Shown: positions 1 to 8,185 of the stretch, piece by piece | How positions within the stretch are numbered: the first letter of the stretch is position 1 | Layout of the letters: the number at the start of each line of letters is the position of its first letter | NCBI GenBank assembly: GCA_026770585.1 | Contig: MU646409.1 | Span: 695,486-714,519 of the forward strand | Direction: 5' to 3' | Source of the DNA: Baffinella frigidus | Lineage: Eukaryota > Cryptophyceae > Cryptomonadales > Baffinellaceae | Length of the DNA stretch: 19,034 nucleotides | Translations under genes and position numbers: made by a program | Notes under the pieces: model-generated | What the model was told of the DNA's origin: nothing | What the model saw: only the letters and a program-made list of their open reading frames with translations | Databases searched by the model: none

Positions 1-26
1 AGACAGACAGACAGACAGACAGACAG
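1..26. repeat. (GACA)n microsatellite
   Basis: The window opens inside a tetranucleotide run of AGAC units, so the true left end lies outside. It is followed by a purine-rich G/A stretch to about position 60. No coding signal. Confidence 0.95.
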
Positions 27-294
27 GGGAGTGAAAGAAAAGGAAAGAAAAGAAAGAGAGTTGCGTAGAAGGGTGGTGAGGGTGGGTTGGCGCGGGCGTT
101 GAGTTTGGGGAACGCATGGACTGGCGTTGACAAGGACAGGTGCGTACCGGACGATGTGGCCCTGCTGCCGTTGGAAATCGGCGGCGTTCCCAGCAGCTTC
201 GTCCGCCGCCATCATCAGTCTGCATCCATCCGGAAACACCTCGTCAGAGCAACCCACACGGGGTACAGTACGTACCACACACGATGACACCTCG
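27..294. other. No recognisable gene
   Basis: Two short overlapping open frames cover this stretch, but neither has a domain-like composition, convincing splice borders or a recognisable motif. I see nothing else here. Confidence 0.6.
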
Positions 295-472
295 GATCTA
301 ATCCCGCCAGGTATTTGATTTAAATGCTTTGGAGTTCCCCGAATCAAAGAAATTTACTACACAATTGGCCAAATCAGTCGTGTCCAGCCCTGGACGCGAC
401 CAATTGTGTGGTAAATTTCATGTATTCGGGGAACTCCCAACCATTTAAAACAAATACCTGGCGGGATGAGAT
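295..472. mobile_element. Foldback (MITE-like) element
   Basis: A long near-perfect inverted repeat. The left arm (about 295-368) and the right arm (about 400-472) match over roughly 70 bp with only a few mismatches. Both arms carry the sequence ATCCCGCCAGGTATTTG at the outer end, GGAGTTCCCCGAAT in the middle and ACAATTGG at the inner end. The 31-base centre contains a further small hairpin (GTCCAG/CTGGAC), so the whole unit could fold as one hairpin. It is more AT-rich than the sequence around it and has no coding capacity. This is typical of a foldback or miniature inverted-repeat element. A clear target-site duplication could not be fixed, because GATCTA-like bases occur at both ends and fit either a continued inverted repeat or a duplication. 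Confidence 0.85.
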
Positions 473-474
473 CT

Positions 475-607
475 AAAGTGAAAAATTTGCACAACTTGAT
501 TTCAATGAAAATTACCTCACGTTTGCTTTTATATTACTAGTAAAGATCGTTATGTGTGGTGAATTCCATTGCCGAAATGTTCAAATTAAAACAGTTTTGA
601 CATTAGA
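475..607. other. AT-rich stretch beside the foldback
   Basis: A low-GC block directly right of the foldback, ending where the sequence turns abruptly GC-rich (CGCGGGGGCC). The TTAGATC at its right edge is the complement of the GATCTAA at the left edge of the foldback. The two blocks could therefore be one inserted unit of about 310 bp. No open frame of note. Confidence 0.45.
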
Positions 608-628
608 TCGCGGGGGCCCCGGGCAGAC

Positions 629-696
629 CTCCGGAGCACGTCCCGCATGAGGACCACGTCGTCGAGCTTGAGTCTTCGACACTCTTCCATCGAGAG
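629..696 (-). CDS. Possible isolated exon, unknown protein
   Basis: On the minus strand, an open stretch after an acceptor-like GACTGGCAG reads LSMEECRRLKLDDVV and continues LMRDVLR, with the charged and hydrophobic pattern of a real protein helix. A possible donor (AG|GTCTGC) follows at 628. It lies downstream of the IP3R-type exons on the same strand. However, its reading phase (0) does not match the phase-2 donor at 2229, and I do not recognise the sequence as part of that receptor. It may belong to another gene or be chance. No start codon or stop supports it independently. Confidence 0.25.
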
Positions 697-699
697 CTG

Positions 700-2222
700 C
701 CAGTCGCGGAGCAAGACACCCACCCGCGGTCAGGCACCAGTGCTCACCGTAGAAATGTTGCTACACGAGGTATACTGCATCTGTCGCTTCACCACTCGGA
801 TTGGTGATGCATCACGCCAAGGGGGGGGGGGTGAAGCAGCCCTAGCAAGCAGCTCGTAATGGCGCCGCAGGCTCCACACGAGACTGGAATCGCGCCGAGG
901 GCCCGCAAGGTGGGTGATGCCACGCAGTCTTGCTCAGTCACCCGAATCGAGAAGGGAACTTGGCGAGAGAACGTACCCCGCGCGACAAGGGTGAGTTGCC
1001 ACGCGACGATGCCTTGTGTATCAGATATGTTGCGTCTTTCTATTTATGCACTACTAAATGTATTGTTGTTCGGAATCCGCGCTGAATTAACAGATTTTTG
1101 GGTGAGTTGACTTTGAAAACAGGCCAATTTGATACACAGGCCATGGTCGCGTGGTGACAGGTCGGTGGGAGAGGTCGGAGTCCCCCACACGAATGTGGGA
1201 AGGGGGGGTGACCACCTCGTCAAGGTCTTTGTTGCCGTCAGGCACCTCTGGGAACGCCAGATTCCTGCCGAGACACCGGTATCAGGCGCGGCCCGGGATT
1301 AAGCCGAATTGCCGATGAAAACGCCAGACACAGAATATGCTCTTTGCTCAACGCAAGAAAAGGCCGTTTCTCTTTCCTTCGACCCCTGGGACTTCACATG
1401 AAACAAACGGTTTCCACCACCTTCACGTTTCCACGCGATGTCGCCACACAGCGGGCTAGGAAGAGGTTTCCGGCCCAATTCGGGCTGAGTTTCCGTTACC
1501 TTATCCGTAGGAACACCGATATGTCCCTACGGTATTGCCTAGAGTAGGGCCTGGGGTTTATTCACGTATGAGTTATTCAAAAATCCCTTCGAAGTCCACT
1601 GTGTGGTCGTACACTTGGAAGGTTGAGACAGGGCCTACCTACCACCCTCGTGGGGAGGAGAGGGGAGGTGGGGGTAGGGCTGACCGGCCACCGTCCCAGC
1701 GGCCCTCCTTCTTGACCTTTGCGAGGTTCTTGGCCTCGCCATACCTACCCACCCAAAGACATCGCGTTCCGTCAGTGTCCGGTCACACCAAGATGTCATA
1801 CACCGATCTTCACATCTCTTGGTCGTGATGATAATAATAAAATTCCAAAAATTAACAGTTTCGTGAAATTTTAGTAGCAGCGTCACAGTTTATTGCCGAC
1901 AGTTTAGTGCCAGCGTGGTCAACTGTTGGCACTGTTTCATTGTTTTCGCAAGTGGCCAACAGATGCGAAACCCGCTCTACCATTCCGCGAGTGTCGTGCG
2001 ATAGCACTCGATAGCATTGGGTGAGAGACGTGTGTACACCCCAACAAGACGAGATGCTCCTGGCTTGACTGGATCCCGTGATGCTCATCACACTCCGCCA
2101 CCTCTCTCGCTGTCGCTCTCTCTGTCTGTCGCTCTCGCCCCCTCCCTTGTTTTTCTATCCCGCTCGCTCGCTATCACTCTCTCGCTCAACCCGCCAGTGC
2201 GCTACGCTCGACGATGGTGCAT
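700..2222. other. Long stretch without a recognised gene
   Basis: Several short open frames occur on both strands, none with recognisable motifs. A run of ten or more G lies near 822-832. A pyrimidine-rich block (about 2100-2175, CTCTCTCGCT-type) lies just downstream of the IP3R exons on the minus strand, where it reads as a GA tract. If the receptor gene continues to the left, this region is intron, but I could not find its next conserved exon (MIR domain). Confidence 0.5.
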
Positions 2223-2228
2223 GCTCAC

Positions 2229-2908
2229 GGATTGAAAGAACCTGCTGTCCCCTGAGGTGAGATCAGCGAGGCGGTGTGATGAGGTGTGATGGCGAAAGGA
2301 GTGGCGCGGGGGACGGGGAGGCACTGGGCGCGCGGCTTGAGCCGGAAATGGCAGTCCCGGAGGTTGGGCGGGACTGCTGCTCCCTCTCGCAGCACCTCCA
2401 CCCACGGCCGCGCGTCCGACCCTCTGCCAGCCCGGGCACCCCAGAGTGAGACACTCTCCGCGCCATCCTCTCTTGCATCCACCGCTCGATGCCGCTCCTA
2501 GCGGTGCTGCTAGAGGCGTGCGGGGGCGGGGAGGAGGTTGGTAGGGGTGTGGCATCAGCTGGGTGCTGATACGCATCACCACTTATCAGCAATGTCAGCT
2601 CAGGTAGGTGGGACGCAACGAGGGTGGGGCGCGGGCACTCACCCAGCGAATACCACGATGCCATTGATCCCATCTGGGATGAGTGTCACGCTGTCTCCGT
2701 ATCGCAGCGGAGGTGTCGGCACCTGGTGCATCATGATTCCATCAAACAAGGAAAGGAGAGTCCTTGTTTCGGGGAAAGGAGTGAAAAATATGCATGTTGA
2801 GAAGAGCCTCTCAACCGACCGAGTCTGCACGGGCGAGAAGGCTGAGTGGTCCGGGCAGACTCTCACCTCGGGATCAAAAAACTGGAGGATCGCTTGGGAT
2901 GACGTCAT
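2229..2908 (-). CDS. IP3-receptor-type N-terminal domain protein, 5' exons (partial)
   Basis: Three exons read on the minus strand. Exon 1 (2908-2867) starts at ATG and reads MTSSQAILQFFDPE; its donor is GAG|GTGAGA. Exon 2 (2722-2643) carries LRYGDSVTLIPDGINGIVVF; acceptor CAG, donor GG|GTGAGT, phase 2. Exon 3 starts at 2423 after GGCTGGCAG and carries NLRDCHFRLKP near its end. Phases agree at both joins. The order, a GDxVxL-type strand followed by an RDCxFxL motif, is the opening of the Ins145_P3_rec (suppressor) domain of IP3 and ryanodine receptors, the intracellular Ca2+-release channels. Family recognition rests on these short motifs. The end of exon 3 is uncertain: coding similarity is clear to about 2324, and the frame stays open to a GTGAGC donor at 2228. 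Everything after this domain (MIR, RIH, channel pore) is absent from the window or unrecognised, so this may be a complete gene running left or a fragment. A telomere-like array lies 50-120 bp upstream of the ATG. Confidence 0.6.
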
Positions 2909-2954
2909 GGCTTCGGGGCACCCGCCTCACGCTCGGCCACGAATGCGTTTCACA

Positions 2955-3025
2955 CCCTAGTTTAGGGGTTTAGGGTTTAGGGTTTAGGGTTTGGAGTTTC
3001 GGCTTCAGGATGTAGGGTTTGGGGT
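2955..3025 (+). repeat. Short TTTAGGG array (telo-box-like) upstream of the receptor gene
   Basis: Four to five copies of the plant-type telomere heptamer with decay (TTTAGGG, TTTGGAG, TGTAGGG, TTTGGGG). On the minus strand it reads AAACCCTAA and lies about 50-120 bases upstream of the start codon at 2908. That is where telo-box promoter elements occur in plants. Whether it is regulatory or only a relic of the telomere-like repeats scattered through the window cannot be told from sequence. Its G-strand orientation is opposite to nearly all other arrays here. Confidence 0.75.
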
Positions 3026-3113
3026 TTTCGATCCTGGCAACACCACCTGCCGCACCGAGATTGACCCCGGCTGCGGGCCCACGCCTGGACCAGAGCCTGT
3101 GCTGATCTCCTTG

Positions 3114-3347
3114 GGTGTCAGCCACCCGAGGAGATCAGAACAGCTTGGTCCACAATGGGTGGGTGGCTTTTCCCTCAGGACTGTTGTGATCATGGAATTG
3201 TGGACCAAGCTGTTCTGATCCTTTTGGGTGGCTGCCACCCAAGGAAATCAGAACAGCTTGGTCCACAATGGGTGGGTGGCTGCCACCCAAGGAGATCAGA
3301 ACAGCTTGGTCCACAATTCCATGATCCCAACAGTCCTGAGGGAAAGC
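3114..3347. repeat. Nested inverted-repeat cluster with four unit copies
   Basis: A unit of about 36 bp containing GATCAGAACAGCTTGGTCCA occurs four times: about 3122-3157 (+), 3197-3232 (-), 3234-3270 (+) and 3282-3317 (+). Copies 2 and 4 extend outward into a matching arm (TTTCCCTCAGGACTGTTG from 3169, and its complement ending near 3346), giving a long hairpin with arms of about 65 bp. The perfect odd palindrome GGGTGGCTGCCACCC occurs twice, at about 3226-3240 and 3274-3288, at unit junctions. Open frames that cross this cluster arise from the repeat and are not genes. Confidence 0.9.
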
Positions 3348-3670
3348 AACAGCAAGTCGCGCCACGCCAGTCGCCTGTCACTGATCTTCCCATTCCAACT
3401 GCTCGAAGCTGCCTGTCCGTCCCCACATTGCGCCGCCCTTCCTCCGCTCTTGACACCAGGAGGAGCTCTTTTGAACGTTTCCTGTGCCACTCAGTCTCTA
3501 CGCAATGAAAACAAGCCGGGAGGTAGCAGGCAGGGAGAAAACCAGAGGAGGGGGCCTGGAAGCAGCCTTGTCTCGCAACGGATGGCCCTGGCCAACGGGG
3601 GTCCGCCCACGTTGGCCACAGAACCCCTGAAATAGCACGCAGGATGGGACACCAGCGTGACGACAGGCTT
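3348..3670. other. No recognisable gene
   Basis: Moderate GC. Short open frames on both strands show no known motifs, and no credible exon borders linked to a neighbour were found. Confidence 0.55.
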
Positions 3671-3671
3671 C

Positions 3672-3777
3672 TAAAATCTGATCCGGACGCTATTTGAGTC
3701 AAATATGATTTTACAAATTAGAAAAACACACTCGTTGGTGCTAAAAGTTAATAGATGGCTTAATCTGGCAGATTTTA
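3672..3777. mobile_element. Small AT-rich element with inverted ends
   Basis: A 106-bp AT-rich block bounded by the perfect 9-bp inverted repeat TAAAATCTG/CAGATTTTA, set between GC-richer sequences and followed by an A run. The size and structure fit a miniature inverted-repeat element. No target-site duplication is convincing, so this is a tentative call. Confidence 0.4.
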
Positions 3778-3888
3778 AAAAAAAAATGGTCTCCAGGGAC
3801 GAACAGTAGCTCCTGCTGGCGTACAGCGGTCGTGTTTGTCATTCAACCTCGCTTTCCCAACAGCCTGCACTGCTGCCAGGGCTGGCAG

Positions 3889-3960
3889 GGGGTCGGACGC
3901 GCGGCAGTGGGTGAAGGTGCTGCAACAGAGAGCCGCAGTGTCTTTACTGGGGCGGTTGGG
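3889..3960 (+). pseudogene. Diverged inverted copy of the IP3-receptor exon 3
   Basis: On the plus strand, GGGCTGGCAG is followed by a frame reading GSDARQWVKVLQQRAAVSLL. The minus-strand receptor exon 3 (from 2423) has the same acceptor and reads GSDARPWVEVLREGAAV. The nucleotide match includes the acceptor and the single base before the first full codon, and runs for roughly 55-60 bp before decaying. The copy loses the RDCxFxL segment, and I could not find companions of exons 1 or 2 upstream of it. It is most simply a decayed fragment of an inverted duplication, though a surviving exon of a second receptor gene is possible. It lies 110 bp right of the AT-rich element. Confidence 0.65.
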
Positions 3961-4043
3961 TAATCCTAGTTTGCTATTCCCTGGCCACTGATGGCGTAAC
4001 GAGTGGACAGCACTAAGTTTCTTGCTCTCGTAAACCCAGACCA

Positions 4044-4069
4044 TTAACCCTAAGCCCTAAACTCTGAAC
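4044..4069 (-). repeat. Short degenerate CCCTAAA run
   Basis: Three to four degenerate heptamers (AACCCTAAGCCCTAAACTCTGA), C-strand on plus. It is one of many interstitial telomere-like patches in the window. Confidence 0.7.
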
Positions 4070-4548
4070 GCTACAGGCTCCACCAATCCCGAGGAGGCCT
4101 CTGTCTTTCGTTAGATTTACTCGAGAGCTCGAGACGGACTTAGAAGGCCCGTAGTTACCCCGGTGTATTATCTACCCAACCACGACTTACAATAGCCTAT
4201 AGACATACGTTAGGAATTATCTAACAGGATAACCCCCAGGAGGTTACCCATAACCCCCCCCCCAAAAAAAACCGCCGCCCAAAACCCTACATCAGGTGAG
4301 GAACGAAGTGAAGCTGAGGGAGCCGGATAGAGAGAGTTGAACCTTAAAAGTTAAGGTTTTTGTTTTAAGCCACACATGCATACATGCAGACGACTCAGAA
4401 GGTCCACAGGACCTTTTGGCATGCCCCATCATGTGCCTCTCTGGAATATCAGACCTATGAGAGGTGGCGGCATCAGTCTTGGAAGGTCAAATGTGGTACA
4501 ACCATCGCGGCATAGCCACGGGGTAAATTCAACCACATGTCGCCGGAT
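4070..4548. other. No recognisable gene; small repeats only
   Basis: Contains a run of nine C followed by eight A at about 4254-4270, and a perfect small hairpin AACCTTAA/TTAAGGTT near 4338-4356. The open frames are short and featureless. Confidence 0.55.
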
Positions 4549-4631
4549 GGAGGAGTCGGCTCCCTGAAGGAGCCGACTTGAGCTGGATTGGCTAACCGAT
4601 CTGATGATCGGCTGACCGATCCGACTCCTCC
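4549..4631. repeat. Three-way-junction palindrome
   Basis: Outer arms GGAGGAGTCGG (4549-4559) and CCGACTCCTCC (4621-4631) are perfectly complementary. Between them lies a perfect 10-bp hairpin, AGTCGGCTCC/GGAGCCGACT (4554-4563 and 4569-4578), and a longer imperfect hairpin at about 4585-4622 (GATC-centred, ACCGATC/GATCGGCT). The outer left arm overlaps the first hairpin, so the two pairings compete. It is not a tRNA: no anticodon arm or T-arm pattern is present. Confidence 0.8.
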
Positions 4632-4651
4632 CTTTTCTGGAACCCAGGGGA

Positions 4652-4743
4652 ATGATAGATCTATATCGATGAGACCGGGCTGATAAGTCTGTCAAAATTC
4701 GTGGACCTACCAGACCCCGGTATGATAGGTCTATATCGATGAG
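4652..4743 (+). repeat. Direct repeat pair, about 70-bp spacing
   Basis: ATGATAGATCTATATCGATG at 4652 recurs with one change at 4722, each followed by AG and a related GTCAAAATT-like tract. GTGGACCTAC also occurs at about 4701 and 4811. This reads as a decayed tandem duplication. Confidence 0.75.
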
Positions 4744-4767
4744 GTCAAATTTTGTGGTTTGTTTGTT

Positions 4768-4801
4768 AATGATTACTGATGCATTTATCAGTAATCAGTA
4801 A
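4768..4801. repeat. Inverted TTACTGA/TCAGTAA hairpin
   Basis: GATTACTGAT and ATCAGTAATC face each other around GCATTT. The same heptamer returns as the ends of the segment 4961-5871. Confidence 0.8.
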
Positions 4802-4960
4802 CTCCTCATCGTGGACCTACAAAACCTCTCCTTCGTCGCCGTCGTTACTTCATCCGCGCCAATCTTCGGGGAGCATCCCTCGGAGACAGACTGAGCGGGG
4901 TATAACATGGACCGATCATAGTCTGGTTAGGCAATAACGGCAAACTCTCTTTAATAAATT

Positions 4961-5871
4961 CAGTAATCAGTAATCAGTAACCTCCAGGCTAGTAAGGATC
5001 AATCATTGTACATTGGGAAAGATCCCAAAACTTCAACCCTACCACATTTATCTCCCTTCATCTTTTGGTGTCTGACTGATTTCACCTCCACCCCACACAT
5101 AATCCCTCTCACTTTGTGGGGTATCCGTGGCTGGAGCTTTTATACTTCAACCATGGGGTACCATGAGCCTTATAAAGGCTTACTTGGGTTCGGTGTGTGC
5201 GCGAGCGTGTTGCCATTGGCACTCCTCAAACACCCCAAGAGATCCACCCTGTATCCCCTTTTCACGAGCATCTGCACTGGAGAGCTCAACGCGATCCAAA
5301 AGCAAAAATGCTTTCTCTGCAGTCCTTTCTACGGAAGGGCGTGTCGTTGGCATATGGTGGGAGACATTAAAACCTCAAGGCCCTAAAGTAACACTCTCTC
5401 TACTTAGAAGGCCTAAAAGAATCAACTTCGGAGGCCTAAGTGAATCTACGCCGACGTCCTCATAACCTAAGCCCTAAACCCTAAAACTTGAACCCTGACC
5501 CCTAACCCCCAACCCCTGACCCCCTAACCCCTAATCCCTGACCTCTAACCCTTAACCCCTAACCCTTAAACCATAAACCCTAAACCATAAACCCTAAACC
5601 CTAAACCCTGAACCCTAAACCATATCCCCTAATCTTTAAAACCTAAACCGTACCCCCTAAACCCTGAACCCTGAACCCCAAACCCTGAATCTTGAACCCT
5701 GAACCCTGAACCCTGAACCATAAACAACAAACTCGAAATCCTCAACTCAACACTTCTAGAAAACCCTGATTCCTCAACCCTTTACCCCAAACCCTGAAGC
5801 GCTAATACAACCCCCAATGTCTTGAACCCTGTACCCTAAACCTTGAACACTAACTGATTACTGATTACTGG
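4961..5871. mobile_element. Segment bounded by inverted CAGTAAT repeats
   Basis: The left edge carries CAGTAATCAGTAATCAGT at 4961. The right edge carries the exact complement at about 5853-5870. The interior of about 0.9 kb is half unique sequence, with short unrecognised open frames at 5006-5465, and half degenerate CCCTAAA repeats. Terminal inverted repeats enclosing a unique core suggest a non-autonomous element. The simple heptamer nature of the ends means independent microsatellites are also possible. No transposase is seen. Confidence 0.4.
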
Positions 5872-7085
5872 AAACCTGAATTTTAAACCCGAAACCCTAA
5901 ACCCTAAGCCCTCAACCCTCAACCCTAAATCCTTCACCCTGGACCCTACAAACAACACCCTTAACCCTTTGAAGACGCCAAACGAGCTGACAGAAACCCT
6001 TCACCCTCTATCCCTGAACCCTAAACAAAAACTCCTGAACCCCAGAGATAAAACTCAAAACCAAACCCTAAATCGTACACCCTACATCCCAAAACAATAA
6101 ACCTCAAACCCTTAACCTGAACCCCTACTTTACACGATATAGCCTATGACCTTGACCCTCAACCATAAATCTTGAAACCTAAACCCTCAACACTTGAAAC
6201 AAACCCTAAACCCTAAATTTCAACTCCGGACCCGAACCCCGAAACCTTAAACCCTACATCCAAACCCTTCAACCTGAAACTCTGAATCCGACCCCGACCC
6301 CCGAACCCTACACCCAGAACCCTACACCCTACACTGTACACTCTGAACTCTAAATCCTAAATCCTCAACCCTAAATCCTCAAACCTAAAACCTATACCCG
6401 AAACAAAAAAACCTAAACACTAAACCTGAACCCCCAAACCCCAAACCCTGAACCCTAAACCAAAAACCAAAAACTGCTTGAACTCAATATCTAAACCTAA
6501 ACCCTCAACCCAACGACCTAAACCCTAAGCACTGAACAGTAAACCCTAACCACTAAACACTAAAACCTGAAACCCAAATTTTTGACCGTAAACCCTGAAC
6601 ACATGAAAAAAAAACCTGACCCTGAACCCAAAACCATACAACCTACACCATTAATCCTGCTCCCTAAGACCTGAACCTGAAACGCCAAACATTAAACGCT
6701 CACCGACATAAGCCAAAACCTAAGCCCTAAACCCTGATCACTGAACCATTAAAAAACCATACACCCCAAAAGCAAAACCGTAAACCCCACACCCTAAGCC
6801 GTACATCCTACACTGTAAACCTTTTAACCTAAACCCTGAACCCTAAACCGTGAACCCGAAACAGTAAATCCTGAATCCTTGACCCAAAACCCTATACACC
6901 ACACTATACACCCCGAAACCTAAACCCCAAACCCTCAACCTTTTAAGGTTTCAAAAAACTCTAAAAGTTTCAAAAAACCCACAACCCTCGAACCCTAAAC
7001 CCCAACCCTGAACCATGTGCCCTTCACTCTAAACCCTGAACACCCTAAACCCTAAAACCTAAACTCTGAAACCTGATCCCTAAAC
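5463..7085 (-). repeat. Long degenerate telomere-like tract (CCCTAAA/CCCTGAA)
   Basis: About 1.6 kb of heptamer-derived sequence with frequent substitutions and length changes (CCCTAAA, CCCTGAA, CCCTCAA, CCTTAAC and others). The C-strand is on plus throughout. No long perfect run survives, so it is an old interstitial tract and not a chromosome end. No gene is seen in it. Confidence 0.9.
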
Positions 7086-7545
7086 TAGTGTGGCAAACGA
7101 AAACCCATCAGCCAGTTTTATAAGTCATAAGTTTTAGTATTTTTTGGTGAAAACTGAAACTTGCTGGTCTGTGTTCCCCTCCCCCAGTTTTTCATCAAAA
7201 ATGGCTGAAAGTGCCAGTTTATTGTTAGGCTTCATCTCTGCATAAAAACTCACTCACTGGAAACCTTAGTGGGTACTTGTCGGCGACAATACCCTAAACC
7301 CTGTCAAGGTGTCAATTTCGAAAGTTGACACCTGCTGAGCTTGGAGTTCCCCGCTAGGCTGTCTGGGAACTCCGAGTCCAGAGCAAATGGCTCCAATTCC
7401 TCCCTTTGTGGGCGAAACGGCTGGGGAGGATCCGGGTCCCTACAATCTCAGCGGATCCGAATTAGGATTTGCAGCTCCAATGTTTTGATCCGGTGGCACG
7501 CAGTCAGGCCGTCACCGGATGAGTCAGTGAAGTTCACAAGCCCCT
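7086..7545. other. Unique sequence between repeat tracts, no gene found
   Basis: Contains a perfect 9-bp hairpin AGGTGTCAA/TTGACACCT at about 7309-7335, next to a CCCTAAACCC patch. Also contains a GGAGTTCCCC ... GGGAACTCC pair at about 7341-7371, which shares its core with the foldback at 295-472. Open frames here show no motifs. Confidence 0.55.
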
Positions 7546-7830
7546 CTAGAGCCCCCCTGTTTTGCTATCTTCAGTCTCTTGGCCGCGCGCCAGCGCTCTT
7601 GCCGCAGCCAGCCCCGCGACGGAGGCTGGCGCGCCTCTTGTCTCAGCCAGCTGGACATGTTTGGATTCTCTGCATTGACCAGCGCTGCTTGCCTTAAAGC
7701 CCTGCCACCTTCGGGGCGCTGCCATGCTGGAATCTTGACCCTCCAGCTGATCCTGATCTGTCTTTTCAGCTGCATGCACAGTCTCTTGAGCAGCAGTGAC
7801 GAGCCGCTGCACCACGTTGAAAGGACTTTA
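7546..7830 (-). CDS. Hypothetical open frame or exon, unrecognised
   Basis: The minus strand is open for about 94 codons to a TAG near 7546. Composition is protein-like and polar (for example LVTAAQETVHAAEKTDQDQL), then Ala/Arg-rich (VAGLAAARALARG) near the end. There is no ATG at its 5' end; the first Met lies some 35 codons in, so it would be an internal or final exon if real. It is GC-richer than its surroundings and sits between two telomere-like tracts. The opposite strand is also open over much of it, so coding cannot be asserted. No family recognised. Confidence 0.3.
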
Positions 7831-7845
7831 GCAAGCCGACATCAG

Positions 7846-7882
7846 GCTAGTGGAGAGTTGGCCACTTATGAAATCCACTAGC
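7846..7882. repeat. 9-bp inverted repeat
   Basis: GCTAGTGGA and TCCACTAGC are perfect complements around a 19-base loop, at the edge where unique sequence meets the next telomere-like tract. Confidence 0.7.
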
Positions 7883-7888
7883 TTGACA

Positions 7889-8185
7889 AACCCTTAAACC
7901 TAAACCCTGAACGCTGAACCCTAAACCCTAAGCCTTGAACCCTAAACCCTGAACCCTAGACCCTGAACCCTGAACCCTGAACCCTGAACCTTACACCCCA
8001 AACCCTAAACCACAAACCTTAAACCCTATACCCTAAACCCTGAACACTCAACCCTAAACCCTGAATCTGTACCCTCAATCTCAAAACCTAAACCCTGAAC
8101 CTGAAACCCTGAACCCTGAACCCTAAACCCTCAATCTTAAACCCTACACCCTCAACCCTCAACCCTCAACCCCTAAACCCGTTTT
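7889..8185 (-). repeat. Telomere-like tract (CCCTAAA/CCCTGAA)
   Basis: About 300 bp of degenerate heptamers, C-strand on plus, with a local block of identical CCCTGAA units near 7960-7985. Confidence 0.9.

Noticed and set aside
3135-3702. Open frames through the inverted-repeat cluster
   Set aside because: Their repeated peptides come from the palindromic DNA units, appear on both strands, and have no independent coding evidence.
5006-5465. 126- and 112-codon frames left of the long repeat tract
   Set aside because: Two overlapping frames, no motifs, composition not protein-like.
5463-8185. CRISPR array or true chromosome end
   Set aside because: Units are contiguous degenerate heptamers without spacers, and unique genes continue on both sides, so it is interstitial telomere-like DNA.
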